Below, piece after piece: positions 1 to 8,226 of a DNA stretch of 64,000 bases. Numbering within the stretch: the first letter of the stretch is position 1; each line of letters starts with the position of its first letter. The notes under the pieces are model-generated. The model was not told the origin of the DNA. It saw nothing but the letters and a program-made list of their open reading frames with translations, and made no database searches. A program made the position numbers and the translations under genes. This DNA is from Haloplanus aerogenes. GTDB lineage: Archaea; Halobacteriota; Halobacteria; Halobacteriales; Haloferacaceae. The stretch covers positions 1,736,001 through 1,800,000 of the forward strand of contig NZ_CP034145.1 of NCBI RefSeq assembly GCF_003856835.1, read 5' to 3'.

Positions 1-398
1 GAGCCGACACGTCGTATCCACCGACTTGATCTTCCGGTGACCGTGTTTTTCGGGCATACCGTCCACGTACGATCGGGGGGGAGTTACCTTTTGGGTATGT
101 CAAAAACGACCGTGTAGAATTCGGTCGGTAGGTCGGCTGACAGCCCACCAACTCTCCTATCGGCCATGTTGATCACTCACGTGGCCAAAAGTTTTGACAC
201 TCTCAAACAATATGGGAATACGTCGGTAGCGGGGCTGTACTGGCTGTTCGAGCTACCGACGGTCGGGTCGATTGCGCGCACACTCGAAAACACAAACACA
301 CGTACGCGTGTTATGAATCGCCGACCGACTCGCCCTGACTCGGACGGTAGCACGCCACACTCGTTTGATGATCTCAAAAACAGATGGCAGTCAGTCGA
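1..398. other. Non-coding region with palindromes
   Basis: No open frame here looks like a haloarchaeal protein: the possible products of about 60-80 residues are basic or neutral and lack any recognisable family. The stretch carries inverted repeats at 186-196 (CAAAA-G-TTTTG), 193-207 (TTTGA, 5 nt, TCAAA), 221-261 and 298-311 (ACACG, 4 nt, CGTGT). It probably holds regulatory DNA for a gene to the left, plus the 3' end of the ligase transcript that stops at 399. Confidence 0.5.
221..261. repeat. Perfect 10-bp inverted repeat
   Basis: CGTCGGTAGC at 221-230 is exactly mirrored by GCTACCGACG at 252-261, with a 21-nt loop. It could be an RNA hairpin or a regulator site. No T-run follows it, so a simple terminator is not supported. 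Confidence 0.6.
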
Positions 399-2402
399 TT
401 AGCGCGCGGCCTCGATCTCGTCGAGAACGTCGGGGTTCTCGATGCTGCTCATGTCGCCCAGATCCTCACCGCGGTAGATCGACTCGATGGCCCGGCGGAT
501 GATCTTCCCGCTCTGGGTCTTGGGGAAGGCGTCGACGAACAGGACCTCGCGGGGGCGGAACGGCTTGCCGAGTTCCTCGCCGACGGTGTCGCGGATCGCC
601 TCGCGTAGTTCCTCGCTCTCCTCCTCGCCCGCTTCGAGGACGGTGTAGAGGACGACGGCGGTGCCGGTCGTGTCGTCGGGCACGCCGACGGCGGCCGCCT
701 GATTCACCGCGTCGTGTTCCATCGCCGCACCCTCGACTTCGGCGGGGCCGACCTTCCGGCCCGCGACGTTGAGGGCGTCGTCCGCGCGGCCGTGGAGGAA
801 CCAGAAGCCGTCCTCGTCCTTCTGGGCCCAGTCACCGTGGTCCCAGAGGTCCTCCCACGAACTCCAGTACTCGTCCAGATAGCGCTCGTCGCCGCTCCAG
901 AGCGACTTGGTCATGCTCGGACAGGAGTCACGCGCGACGAGGAAGCCGCGTTCGTGCGTGTCCGCGATGGAGTCGCCGTGGCGGTCGACGATGTCGATGT
1001 CCATCCCCAATCCCGGCCCGCCGAGGGTGCAGGGCTTGAGCGGCGTGATCGGCATGGGCATGAGGAAACACCCCATGATCTCCGTGCCTCCGGAGATGTT
1101 GATGATCGGCGTGTCGCCGCCGCCGACCTCCTCGTGGAACCAGAGCCACGACTCGGGGTCCCACGGTTCGCCCGTGGATCCCAGCAGGCGGAGGCTGGAG
1201 AGGTCGTAGTCCTCGACCCACTCGTCGCCCCGCTTGCGGAGCGCCCGGATCGCCGTCGGGGAGATGCCGAACTGCGTGATGCCGTGGTTGTCGATCAACT
1301 GCCAGAAGCGGTCGGGTTCGGGGTGGTCCGGCGCCCCCTCGTACATGACCATCGTCCCGCCGTGGGCGTGGGTGCCCATCAGCGTCCACGGGCCCATCAT
1401 CCACCCGATGTCGCTGACCCAGAAGAAGCGGTCGGAGGGCTTGAGATCCATCCCGAAGTACACCTCCTTGGCGGCCTGCATCAGCGCGCCGGCGTGGGTG
1501 TGGACGATGCCTTTCGGCTTCCCCGTCGTCCCCGACGAGTAGAGGAGCATGGACTCCTGACTCGCGTCGAGGGACTTGGTGTCGTAGTCGTCGTCCGCCT
1601 CGCCGACCGTCTCCGCCCAGTGTTCGTCCCGGTCGTCGTCCCACGGAATCTCCTCGGCGCTCGCGAGGCCGAGGCGGTCGTACACCACCGTGTGTTCGAC
1701 GTGGCCCGCCTGTGCGATGGCGTCGTCGGCCGCCTCCTTCAGCGTGACGTGACTCCCGCGGCGGTAGAACCCATCGCCCGTAAAGAGGACCGAACACTCC
1801 GCGTCGCCGATGCGGGTCGCGGTGGCGTCGACGCCGAACCCCGAGAAGATGGGGACGGCGATGGCGCCCACTTTGAAACAGCCGTAGAGGATGGAGATGA
1901 CCTCGGGTACCATCGGCATGTAGAGGCCGACCGTATCGCCCGTTTCTATCCCCCTGGATTCGAGGTAGTTCGCCACCCGGTTCGACTGCCGGGCGAGTTC
2001 GTGGTAGGTCATCTCGCGCACTTCACCCGGTTCGCCCTCCCAGATGCAGGCGACCTTGTTGCGGGTCTCCGAGTCAGGCGCCGCGTGTCGGTCGACCGTG
2101 TTGTGCGCGGCGTTGAGTTTCCCGCCGGGGTACCACTCCGTGAACTGCGGCCCTTCGGCGTCGTTCCGGACCGCGTCGTACCCCTCGTCGAACTCGATGT
2201 CGAGATAGTCGACGAGTTCGTCCCAGAACCACGCGACGCCGGAGCGCGGTTCGCCCGCCACCTCCGAGGTGGTCCGCTCGATCAACGCCTCGTAGTCCTC
2301 GATGTCGTACGTCTGCATGAAGTCGTAGACGTTGGTCGATTCGACGAATTCCCGCGAGGGGGTGTAGACCACTTCGTCGGTCCGCTTCTCGCGTTCTGTC
2401 AT
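399..2402 (-). CDS. AMP-forming acyl-CoA synthetase (acetyl/acetoacetyl-CoA synthetase-like)
   Basis: 667 residues of the ANL superfamily: it adenylates a carboxylic acid and transfers the acyl group to CoA in the cytoplasm. The P-loop YSSGTTGKPKG lies at about 288-298, the acyl-adenylate motif at 437-442 (SGGTEI), the hinge GRADD at 538-542, and the catalytic lysine is K633 in SGKII. An N-terminal ACAS-type extension (about 20-120) and total length match short-chain synthetases. The SGGTEI...GLGM stretch resembles acetoacetyl-CoA synthetases more than classical acetyl-CoA synthetases, which carry WWQTE there. That fits the acetoacetate-releasing cleavage enzyme at 10153, but the substrate is inference. 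A TATA-like CTATTA sits about 27 nt before the start, so it may have its own promoter despite lying 48 nt after the next ligase gene. Confidence 0.9.
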   Translation of the reverse strand: MTEREKRTDEVVYTPSREFVESTNVYDFMQTYDIEDYEALIERTTSEVAGEPRSGVAWFWDELVDYLDIEFDEGYDAVRNDAEGPQFTEWYPGGKLNAAHNTVDRHAAPDSETRNKVACIWEGEPGEVREMTYHELARQSNRVANYLESRGIETGDTVGLYMPMVPEVISILYGCFKVGAIAVPIFSGFGVDATATRIGDAECSVLFTGDGFYRRGSHVTLKEAADDAIAQAGHVEHTVVYDRLGLASAEEIPWDDDRDEHWAETVGEADDDYDTKSLDASQESMLLYSSGTTGKPKGIVHTHAGALMQAAKEVYFGMDLKPSDRFFWVSDIGWMMGPWTLMGTHAHGGTMVMYEGAPDHPEPDRFWQLIDNHGITQFGISPTAIRALRKRGDEWVEDYDLSSLRLLGSTGEPWDPESWLWFHEEVGGGDTPIINISGGTEIMGCFLMPMPITPLKPCTLGGPGLGMDIDIVDRHGDSIADTHERGFLVARDSCPSMTKSLWSGDERYLDEYWSSWEDLWDHGDWAQKDEDGFWFLHGRADDALNVAGRKVGPAEVEGAAMEHDAVNQAAAVGVPDDTTGTAVVLYTVLEAGEEESEELREAIRDTVGEELGKPFRPREVLFVDAFPKTQSGKIIRRAIESIYRGEDLGDMSSIENPDVLDEIEAAR

Positions 2403-2450
2403 GCTCCGAAGTGTACCACGAGAGGGTAATAGGTTTTTGCGTCCGTCGAG

Positions 2451-3995
2451 CTACTCGTAGTGGTCGCGGTGGGCCGACGCCAACTCGGCTTTCGCGATCT
2501 TTCCCGTCGCGGTGTAGGGGAACGTCTCGACCGCGACGATGGACTTCGGTCGCTCGAACGGCGCGAGACGCGCCTCGCAGTGTGTGTGCAGGTCGTCCGC
2601 CGACACGTCCTCGCCCACCACCACCCGGACGAACGCCGTGACCGCCTCGTCCCAGCGGTCGTGCGGGAGGCCGACGACCGCACACTCTGCGACCGCGGGG
2701 TGATCGAGCAGGCACTCCTCGACCCGAATGGAGGCGACGTTCTCGCCGCCTGTCTTGATCATGTCGCCCTTGCGGTCGACGAACCGGAGGAGGCCGTCCT
2801 CGTCGACCCGGCCGATGTCATCGGTGTGGTGCCAGCCGTCGGTCCACGCCGCCGCGGAGGCGTCCGGCCGATTCAGATATCCCTGCATGACGCTCGGCCC
2901 GCGGACGACGATTTCGCCCGTCTCACCCCGGCCGAGCAGTTCGCCGTCCTCGTCCATCACCGCCACGTCCGCAAAGGGCGTCGCCTCGCCCACGTAGTTG
3001 CCCGACTTCTCGAACTGCCAGCGCGGGTCGAGGAAGGTGGTCACCAGCGTCTCCGTCTGCCCGTACACCTTCTGCAGGTCGGCATCGAAGGCGTCGACGA
3101 CGCGCTCCCGCACGTCCATCTCCATCGGCATCCCGTGGACACACCGGCGCACCGACGACGCGTCGACCGCCGCCTCGGCGTCGAGGAGTTGCCGGTACAT
3201 CGACGCCATCAGGTTGACGTAGGTCACGTCGTGGTCGTCGATACTCCGCAGGAAGGTGCCGGGGTCGAAGTCGTCGTAGAGGACCGTCGTCGCCCCGACG
3301 CAGAACGCCGCCTTCGTCCAGAGGTCCTGGTGGATGTGAAAGAGCGGGAGGACGCCAGTCTGCACGTCGTCGCGGCGCACGTCGCCGCCGACGAGCGTGT
3401 TCACGACCCCGTACGTGTAGGAGCGATGGGTGTGGACGACGCCTTTCGGCTTCGCCGTCGTGCCACTGGTGTAGAGGACGAGCGCCGGATCGTCCGGTGC
3501 CGGCGCCACATCGGGCGGCGACGCATCCGTGCCGGCCAGCGACGCGACGGAAACGGCGTCGGTGTCGTCCGCCTCGGTCGTGATCGTCGGATCGAGGTCA
3601 CCGTCGAACGCCGCCAACTTCGGGGCCAGTGCCGGGTCGCGGACGACGGCGTCGGCGTCGCCGTCCCGGAGTTGGTACGCGAGCGCGTCGGGCGTGAGGT
3701 CGGCGTTGCAAAAGAGCGTGACGACGCCGGCTTTCAGCGCCCCGACGTGTGCTACGTACATCTCGACCCCGTTGGTCGCCAGCACCGCGAGGGTGTCGCC
3801 GTCGGTCAGTCCGCGGTCACGGAGCGCGGCGGCGAACGCGTTCGACCACCGCTCGAACGCGCCGTAGGTTACCGTCCGCCCGGTGTCGACTTCCACGAAC
3901 GCGACGCCCTCCGGGTCCCGACGCGCGGCGCGCGTCGCGATGGTCCCGAGATCGCCGCGCGTTACTGGCTCGGGGGACGCGTCAGAGTGTGACAT
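2451..3995 (-). CDS. Class I adenylate-forming acyl-CoA ligase
   Basis: 514 residues. An AMP-binding enzyme that activates a carboxylic acid to its CoA thioester. Visible motifs are the P-loop YTSGTTAKPKG (about 175-185), YGQTET (311-316), the TDD hinge-region aspartates (391-393) and catalytic K499 in TGKI. I chose the ATG at 3995 (MSHSD...) because the upstream in-frame extension contains several Cys and basic residues unlike haloarchaeal N-termini. The first glycine of the usual TGKPKG loop is alanine (TAKPKG), which other members tolerate. It is co-directional with, and 48 nt upstream of, the synthetase ending at 399. Substrate unknown: medium-chain, aromatic or crotonobetaine/carnitine-type acids are all possible for this length and architecture. 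Confidence 0.88.
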   Translation of the reverse strand: MSHSDASPEPVTRGDLGTIATRAARRDPEGVAFVEVDTGRTVTYGAFERWSNAFAAALRDRGLTDGDTLAVLATNGVEMYVAHVGALKAGVVTLFCNADLTPDALAYQLRDGDADAVVRDPALAPKLAAFDGDLDPTITTEADDTDAVSVASLAGTDASPPDVAPAPDDPALVLYTSGTTAKPKGVVHTHRSYTYGVVNTLVGGDVRRDDVQTGVLPLFHIHQDLWTKAAFCVGATTVLYDDFDPGTFLRSIDDHDVTYVNLMASMYRQLLDAEAAVDASSVRRCVHGMPMEMDVRERVVDAFDADLQKVYGQTETLVTTFLDPRWQFEKSGNYVGEATPFADVAVMDEDGELLGRGETGEIVVRGPSVMQGYLNRPDASAAAWTDGWHHTDDIGRVDEDGLLRFVDRKGDMIKTGGENVASIRVEECLLDHPAVAECAVVGLPHDRWDEAVTAFVRVVVGEDVSADDLHTHCEARLAPFERPKSIVAVETFPYTATGKIAKAELASAHRDHYE

Positions 3996-4053
3996 TACCT
4001 CACACCGTATCCTGCTGATCACATGAACCTTTCCGGCGTGCCGGTCGCCAACG

Positions 4054-4059
4054 TATATC
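4054..4059 (+). promoter_or_regulatory. TATA-like element for the SDR gene
   Basis: TATATC within ACGTATATCA lies about 86 nt before the GTG at 4140 and downstream of an in-frame ATG at 4023. If real, it rules out the longer start and predicts a 5' leader of about 60 nt. Confidence 0.4.
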
Positions 4060-4139
4060 ACGCCGGGAGTGCATGGCCCTTTCATGCGAGCACACACGCA
4101 CGACCGGTCGGTCGCCCACCAGCAGCACGGAGGGGACTC

Positions 4140-4895
4140 GTGACCGCACCGATCAGCGGCCCGACCGATCTCTCGGGGACGACGGCTGTCGTGACGGGCG
4201 CGGCCGGCGCCATCGGGCGGGCGACCTGCGACGCCCTCGCCCGCGAGGGCGCGGACGTGGTGGCGACGGACGTGACCGACGACGGGCTAGCCGAGGCCGC
4301 CGCGCGGGTCGAGGCTCACGGCCGCGACGCCACGACCGTGCAGGCGGACGTGACCGACCCCGACGCGGTGGCGCGGCTCCGCGATCGGGCGACCGACGCG
4401 GGCGACGTGGGCATCGTCGCCACCGTCCACGGCATCGTGAGTCGGACCGATCTCACCGAGATGACACTCGACGACTGGCGCACGCAGATCGACGTGAACC
4501 TCACGGGGACGATGCTGGTCGTGCAGGCGTTCTACGACGACCTGCGCGACCGCGAGTACGGCAAAATCGTCTGCGTGGGGTCGGTCGCGGGACAGGTCGG
4601 GGGCGTCATCAGCGGACCGAACTACGTCGCCTCGAAGGCTGGCGTCCACGGGTTCGTCCGGTGGGTGGCGCGCAACGGCGCACCGGACGGCGTCTACGCC
4701 AACGCCGTCGCCCCCGGACCGGTCTGGTCGCCGATGACCGAGAACGAACCCGGCTACGACGACGAGATGACGCCCCTGAACCGGCTGGGCGAACCGGAAG
4801 ACATCGCGGAAGCTATCGTCTTCCTCTCGGGACAGGGATCGAACTGGATCACCGGCACCGTCCTCGACGTGAACGGCGGCATCTCGATAGGTTAG
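4140..4895 (+). CDS. Short-chain dehydrogenase/reductase (SDR)
   Basis: 251 residues. A classical SDR that oxidises or reduces an alcohol/ketone with NAD(P). The cofactor loop TGAAGAIG is at about 19-26, the catalytic serine near 148, and the YxxxK pair Y162/K166. The C-terminal half carries the usual NAVAPG-like loop and a terminal NGG motif. I chose the GTG at 4140 because a strong GGAGGGG ribosome-binding site precedes it and the protein then begins just before the Rossmann strand. The in-frame ATG at 4023 would add 39 residues with no SDR counterpart. It converges with the next gene, and the two stop codons overlap by 4 nt. The substrate is unknown; a 3-hydroxy acid or its CoA ester would suit the locus. 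Confidence 0.9.
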   Translation: MTAPISGPTDLSGTTAVVTGAAGAIGRATCDALAREGADVVATDVTDDGLAEAAARVEAHGRDATTVQADVTDPDAVARLRDRATDAGDVGIVATVHGIVSRTDLTEMTLDDWRTQIDVNLTGTMLVVQAFYDDLRDREYGKIVCVGSVAGQVGGVISGPNYVASKAGVHGFVRWVARNGAPDGVYANAVAPGPVWSPMTENEPGYDDEMTPLNRLGEPEDIAEAIVFLSGQGSNWITGTVLDVNGGISIG

Positions 4896-5662
4896 GAGAG
4901 CAGCGCGAGCAGATCGTCGTGGATCCGGCCGTTCGAGGCGACGAGTCCCTCGCTTCGCGGCGTCCACGGTTCGCCAGTGAGGTCGGTGACGCGACCCCCC
5001 GCTTGCCGGATCAGGTGGACACCGGCGACGGTGTCCCACGGGTGCGACGCGACGACGCCGAGGGCGGCGTCGACGTGGCCGCCAGCGACGAGCGAGAGCG
5101 CCGTCTGGGCGGAGCCGAGACGGCGCACGTCGCCGACGGCGGGCGAGAGAGTTCCGAGGAGCGAGCCGTAGGCGTCGCCGTGTTCGCGGCCGTACCGGAG
5201 AGTGGGCGCGACGACGCTCGTTTCGAGATCGGCGGTGTCGCTGACCGTCGCGGCGTCCCCGTCGTGGGTGACGCCGTCGGTCCCCGCGTGGTACACCTCG
5301 TCGAGCGCCGGGAGGGAGTTCGCGGCGGCGACGGTCTCGCCGTCGACGACGGCAGCGACGCTCGTCGCCCAGAAGGGAATGCCCCGCACGTAGTTGGTCG
5401 TGCCGTCGATGGGGTCGATCACCCACGCCGTCTCGCCGTCTCGCAGCCGTTTCCGCTGGTCGCCCTCCTCCCCGACGATGGCGTCGTCGGGGTACGCGTC
5501 GGCGATGCGTTCGACGATCCGACGTTGCGAGCCGGTGTCGGCCTCGGTGACGTAATCGGTAGCCGACGCCTTCGTTTCGACGTCGAGCGACGTGCGGAAC
5601 AACTCCGCGGCGAGTTCCGCGCCGGCGTGTGCCGCCTCGACGGCCATGGTCTGACGGTCCAT
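4892..5662 (-). CDS. Inositol monophosphatase family phosphatase
   Basis: 256 residues. A Mg-dependent, Li-sensitive-type sugar phosphatase family (IMPase/FBPase/PAP phosphatase). The metal site is visible as the GEE pair at about 64-66, DPIDGTTNY from D83 to Y91 (D83, D86, G87, T88), and a later WDT near residue 205. In archaea such enzymes hydrolyse myo-inositol-1-phosphate, fructose-1,6-bisphosphate or 3'-phosphoadenosine phosphates, and the sequence alone does not separate these. The FWATSVA stretch after the DGT motif is typical of IMPase-like rather than CysQ-like members. It converges with the SDR gene; no operon partner is evident. Confidence 0.88.
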   Translation of the reverse strand: MDRQTMAVEAAHAGAELAAELFRTSLDVETKASATDYVTEADTGSQRRIVERIADAYPDDAIVGEEGDQRKRLRDGETAWVIDPIDGTTNYVRGIPFWATSVAAVVDGETVAAANSLPALDEVYHAGTDGVTHDGDAATVSDTADLETSVVAPTLRYGREHGDAYGSLLGTLSPAVGDVRRLGSAQTALSLVAGGHVDAALGVVASHPWDTVAGVHLIRQAGGRVTDLTGEPWTPRSEGLVASNGRIHDDLLALLS

Positions 5663-5725
5663 CGGCGACGACTACCCGACGACGCGGGAAGAAGCGTTCG
5701 GTCGCGGGGGCGACGTCCCCAAATG

Positions 5726-5733
5726 TTTATTAA
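5726..5733 (+). promoter_or_regulatory. TATA box of the ABC binding-protein gene
   Basis: TTTATTAA is centred about 33 nt before the ATG at 5762, in an AT-rich patch preceded by GGGG/CCCC arms at 5706-5720. Transcription would start a few nucleotides before the ATG. Confidence 0.6.
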
Positions 5734-5761
5734 CGATGGATAGAAATCAGTTGGAACACCC

Positions 5762-7216
5762 ATGGCAAGTGATACCACTGCCGAGGAGGAGGAGAAACGG
5801 TTGGAGATGCAGCGGCGTCGCGTCCTCGCCGGGGCCGGCGCCATCGGGGCCACAGCACTCGCTGGCTGTAGCGGCGGTGGTGGTGGCGATGGTGGTGACG
5901 GCGGAGACGGCGGCGGAGGCGGCGGTGGCGGTGGTGGTGGCGGCGGAAAGACGGTGAACCTGCTCACCACGTACACGTCGCCGGCGTCGAAGCGGTCGTA
6001 CAACGTCGCCACCGAGCGGTTCAAACAGGACAACCCCAACGTCAACATCTCGATGGGGTACACCAACTGGGAGAACATCTACTCCCGGCTGGTGCAGGCC
6101 GCCAACACCGGTAGCTGGCCGGAGATGGCCTTCTTCATCGACAACGAACTCTCCCTGATTCTGAACGATCAGGGCTTCACCGACGACCCACAGAAGGTCA
6201 TGGACCCGGTGACCGAAGTCGCGGGCGAGGTCGCCGACAACGTGCCGGAGACCCACTACCTGGCCAAGGACGGCTCGTTCTACTGCGTCCAGACGAACAA
6301 CCAGACGCCGGTGTCGTGGTACCGGACGGACGTGATGGAGGACATCGGTATGGACTCCAAGCCGTCCAACTGGAACGAGGAACTGGAGTACGTCAAGGCG
6401 GCCCACGAGGCCGACAACGACCTCTACGGCACGTCGCTCTCGACGGCGCGCAACACCTACATGTCGGACATGTTCCTGGTGCGCCTGCGCAACGCCGGCG
6501 GGAACGCGCTCGACCCGGAGAAAAACGTCGCCTTCGACTCTCAGGTCACACGGGACGTGCTGAACCACTACAACGAACTCGTCCAGTACGCCGCACCGGG
6601 GAACGAGAGCTTCAGCTACGGCGAGGCGTACACCAACTACGCCACCGACAACGTGGCCCACTGTCTCTACTGGGGCCGGACGACGATCAACGTCGTCGAG
6701 CAGACGCCGGAGATCGTCGAGTACGTCGTGAACGGCCACCCGCCGAAGCCGAACAACGATCAGGCCGATCCCAACGACAACACGAGCGTCATGTCGGGCG
6801 ACGGCGGCCAGTTGATCAAGGACGCCACGAACAAGCAGGAGGCGATCGACTGGTTCCAGACGTACCTCGAACCGGACATCTTCGTCGACGAGTACATGAC
6901 GGGGACGCCCGGCAACACGACGCCCATCTTCACGGAACACGAGGAGCCGTGGAACAACATGGACTTCTGGAGCGAGGTCGAAAACGGCGAGCAGATCCGT
7001 GATCTGCTGGTCGAATCCGCGCGCACCTCCCACCCCAAGTGCCGCGCCGGCCCCGAGTTCCCGGCCTTCCCCGAGATGGCCGAAATCGTCCGCACGCCCG
7101 TCATGAGCGGCCCGGCTTCCCAGTACTACGCCGGCGACATCTCCGCCGACGAGGCTGCCACGGAGATGGCGGAACGGGCCGAACAGGCCGTCGCCAACTA
7201 CGGAGGCGGTAACTGA
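5762..7216 (+). CDS. CUT1-type ABC transporter substrate-binding lipoprotein
   Basis: 484 residues. Extracellular ligand-binding protein of a carbohydrate/organic-solute ABC importer (SBP_bac_1 family). The N-terminus has a Tat-like RRR at 18-20, a hydrophobic stretch and a lipobox TALAGC with Cys36, so it is probably exported by Tat and lipid-anchored. A glycine/aspartate-rich linker (about 37-62) tethers the domain, which begins near KTVNLLTTYTSP. The bilobal core runs to about 470. It is followed, after an inverted SDR gene, by two matching permease genes; the split arrangement is unusual. The ligand is unknown: CUT1 systems take oligosaccharides or glycerol-phosphate derivatives, but the neighbouring catabolic genes suggest a hydroxy acid or similar compound. 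Confidence 0.93.
   Translation: MASDTTAEEEEKRLEMQRRRVLAGAGAIGATALAGCSGGGGGDGGDGGDGGGGGGGGGGGGGKTVNLLTTYTSPASKRSYNVATERFKQDNPNVNISMGYTNWENIYSRLVQAANTGSWPEMAFFIDNELSLILNDQGFTDDPQKVMDPVTEVAGEVADNVPETHYLAKDGSFYCVQTNNQTPVSWYRTDVMEDIGMDSKPSNWNEELEYVKAAHEADNDLYGTSLSTARNTYMSDMFLVRLRNAGGNALDPEKNVAFDSQVTRDVLNHYNELVQYAAPGNESFSYGEAYTNYATDNVAHCLYWGRTTINVVEQTPEIVEYVVNGHPPKPNNDQADPNDNTSVMSGDGGQLIKDATNKQEAIDWFQTYLEPDIFVDEYMTGTPGNTTPIFTEHEEPWNNMDFWSEVENGEQIRDLLVESARTSHPKCRAGPEFPAFPEMAEIVRTPVMSGPASQYYAGDISADEAATEMAERAEQAVANYGGGN
5868..5948 (+). repeat. Glycine-codon (GGN) repeat tract
   Basis: A run of GGC/GGT codons with a few GAT/GAC encodes the glycine-rich linker of the lipoprotein. Such tracts can expand or contract by slippage in units of three, changing linker length without a frameshift. 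Confidence 0.7.
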
Positions 7217-7303
7217 AGCGTCGGCACTCACCACCGAGACCATCGCCGGCGTCGACATCTCCGCCGACGCCGGCACTTGCTACCCATCCTCCTTCTTCGC
7301 TGT

Positions 7304-8077
7304 CTACTCGCCGAACGCGTCGGCTGTGAACCCGTCGTCGACCGTGAGGACGCTCCCGTTCGCGTAGCTCGCGGCGTCGCTGGCGAAGTAGATCGCCGCC
7401 CCGACCATCTCCTCGGGGTCGGCCATCCGGCCGTGTGTCGTCCGGCGGACGATCTCCCCGTGTCGGTCGGTTCCCTCGTCGTAGGTGCCGCCGGTCTGTT
7501 CGGTGCGGACGAAGCCGGGGCGGATCGCGTTCACCCGAATCTCGGGGCCGAGTTCCTTCGCCGCGACCCGCGTGAACGCGTCGATGCCCCCCTTCGCCGT
7601 GGTGTACGGCACCAGATTCGGGATCGAGAGGCCGTTCGAGATGGAGGAGATGGCGATGATCGACCCCTCGTCCATCCGTTCGGCGAACGTCTGGACGGCG
7701 CGGTAGGTGCCGTCGAGTTGCACGTCGAACACCGCGTCCCACTCGTCGTCGGTCCCCTCGGCCAGATTCGAGCGAGCGATGTAGCTCTGGGAGGTGACCA
7801 GTACGTCGACGCCGCCGAGGGCGTCGATGGTGGCGTCGCGCAGATCGACGAGCGTCTCCCGATCCGTCACGTCGCAGGTCTGCTCGATGGTTTCGGCGCC
7901 GAGGTCGCGAAGTTCCGCCGCCATCTCCGCCACGCTGTCCTCGCTCCGACTCGTCGCGACCACGTCCGCACCGTCGGCCGCGAAGCCGCGGGCGAGCGCC
8001 CGCCCGATACCGCTCGTTCCTCCGATGACGACCGCGCGTTTGCCTTCGACCGTGACCGGCGTGTGTTCGTAGGCCAT
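7304..8077 (-). CDS. Short-chain dehydrogenase/reductase (SDR)
   Basis: 257 residues. A classical NAD(P)-dependent SDR: cofactor loop GGTSGIG at about 19-25, catalytic serines 144-145, Y158 and K162 (YTTAK), and the IRPGFVRT loop after strand 6. The short C-terminal tail ends DDGFTADAF, typical of 3-oxoacyl-ACP reductase/glucose dehydrogenase-like members. It lies on the opposite strand between the binding-protein gene and the two permease genes, which makes it look like an insertion into, or local inversion within, a transporter operon. It shares only family-level similarity with the SDR at 4140. Substrate unknown. Confidence 0.9.
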   Translation of the reverse strand: MAYEHTPVTVEGKRAVVIGGTSGIGRALARGFAADGADVVATSRSEDSVAEMAAELRDLGAETIEQTCDVTDRETLVDLRDATIDALGGVDVLVTSQSYIARSNLAEGTDDEWDAVFDVQLDGTYRAVQTFAERMDEGSIIAISSISNGLSIPNLVPYTTAKGGIDAFTRVAAKELGPEIRVNAIRPGFVRTEQTGGTYDEGTDRHGEIVRRTTHGRMADPEEMVGAAIYFASDAASYANGSVLTVDDGFTADAFGE

Positions 8078-8192
8078 GTGCCACGCGTCACGGGTCGGTG
8101 ACTTAGTCGTTGCCCGACGAGACGGCCTTCGCCAGTCACTCGACGGGAGGGCCGCCGTCAGTCACTGCGGACCGGATCGCCAGATCCTCCAT

Positions 8193-8202
8193 TAATTATA
8201 AT
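8193..8202 (+). promoter_or_regulatory. TATA box of the permease operon
   Basis: TAATTATAAT is centred about 29 nt before the ATG at 8227 and has no Shine-Dalgarno sequence after it. This fits a leaderless transcript and supports the 8227 start over the upstream in-frame ATG at 8110. Confidence 0.7.
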
Positions 8203-8226
8203 AGGTGGTGCACAGTCGTTAGCGGC

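Noticed and set aside
166..402. Possible 78-residue gene at the left edge
   Set aside because: The product is not acidic, matches no family, and its 3' end overlaps the ligase gene on the other strand by a few nucleotides; the repeats better explain the region.
714..2429. Long open frame opposite the acyl-CoA synthetase
   Set aside because: GC-rich coding DNA often leaves the opposite frame open. The translation is Arg/Val-rich without a domain, and the minus-strand protein has all ANL motifs.
4073..5743. Long open frame across the SDR and phosphatase genes
   Set aside because: The product is arginine-rich and without family, while both known-family proteins cover the region on their proper strands.
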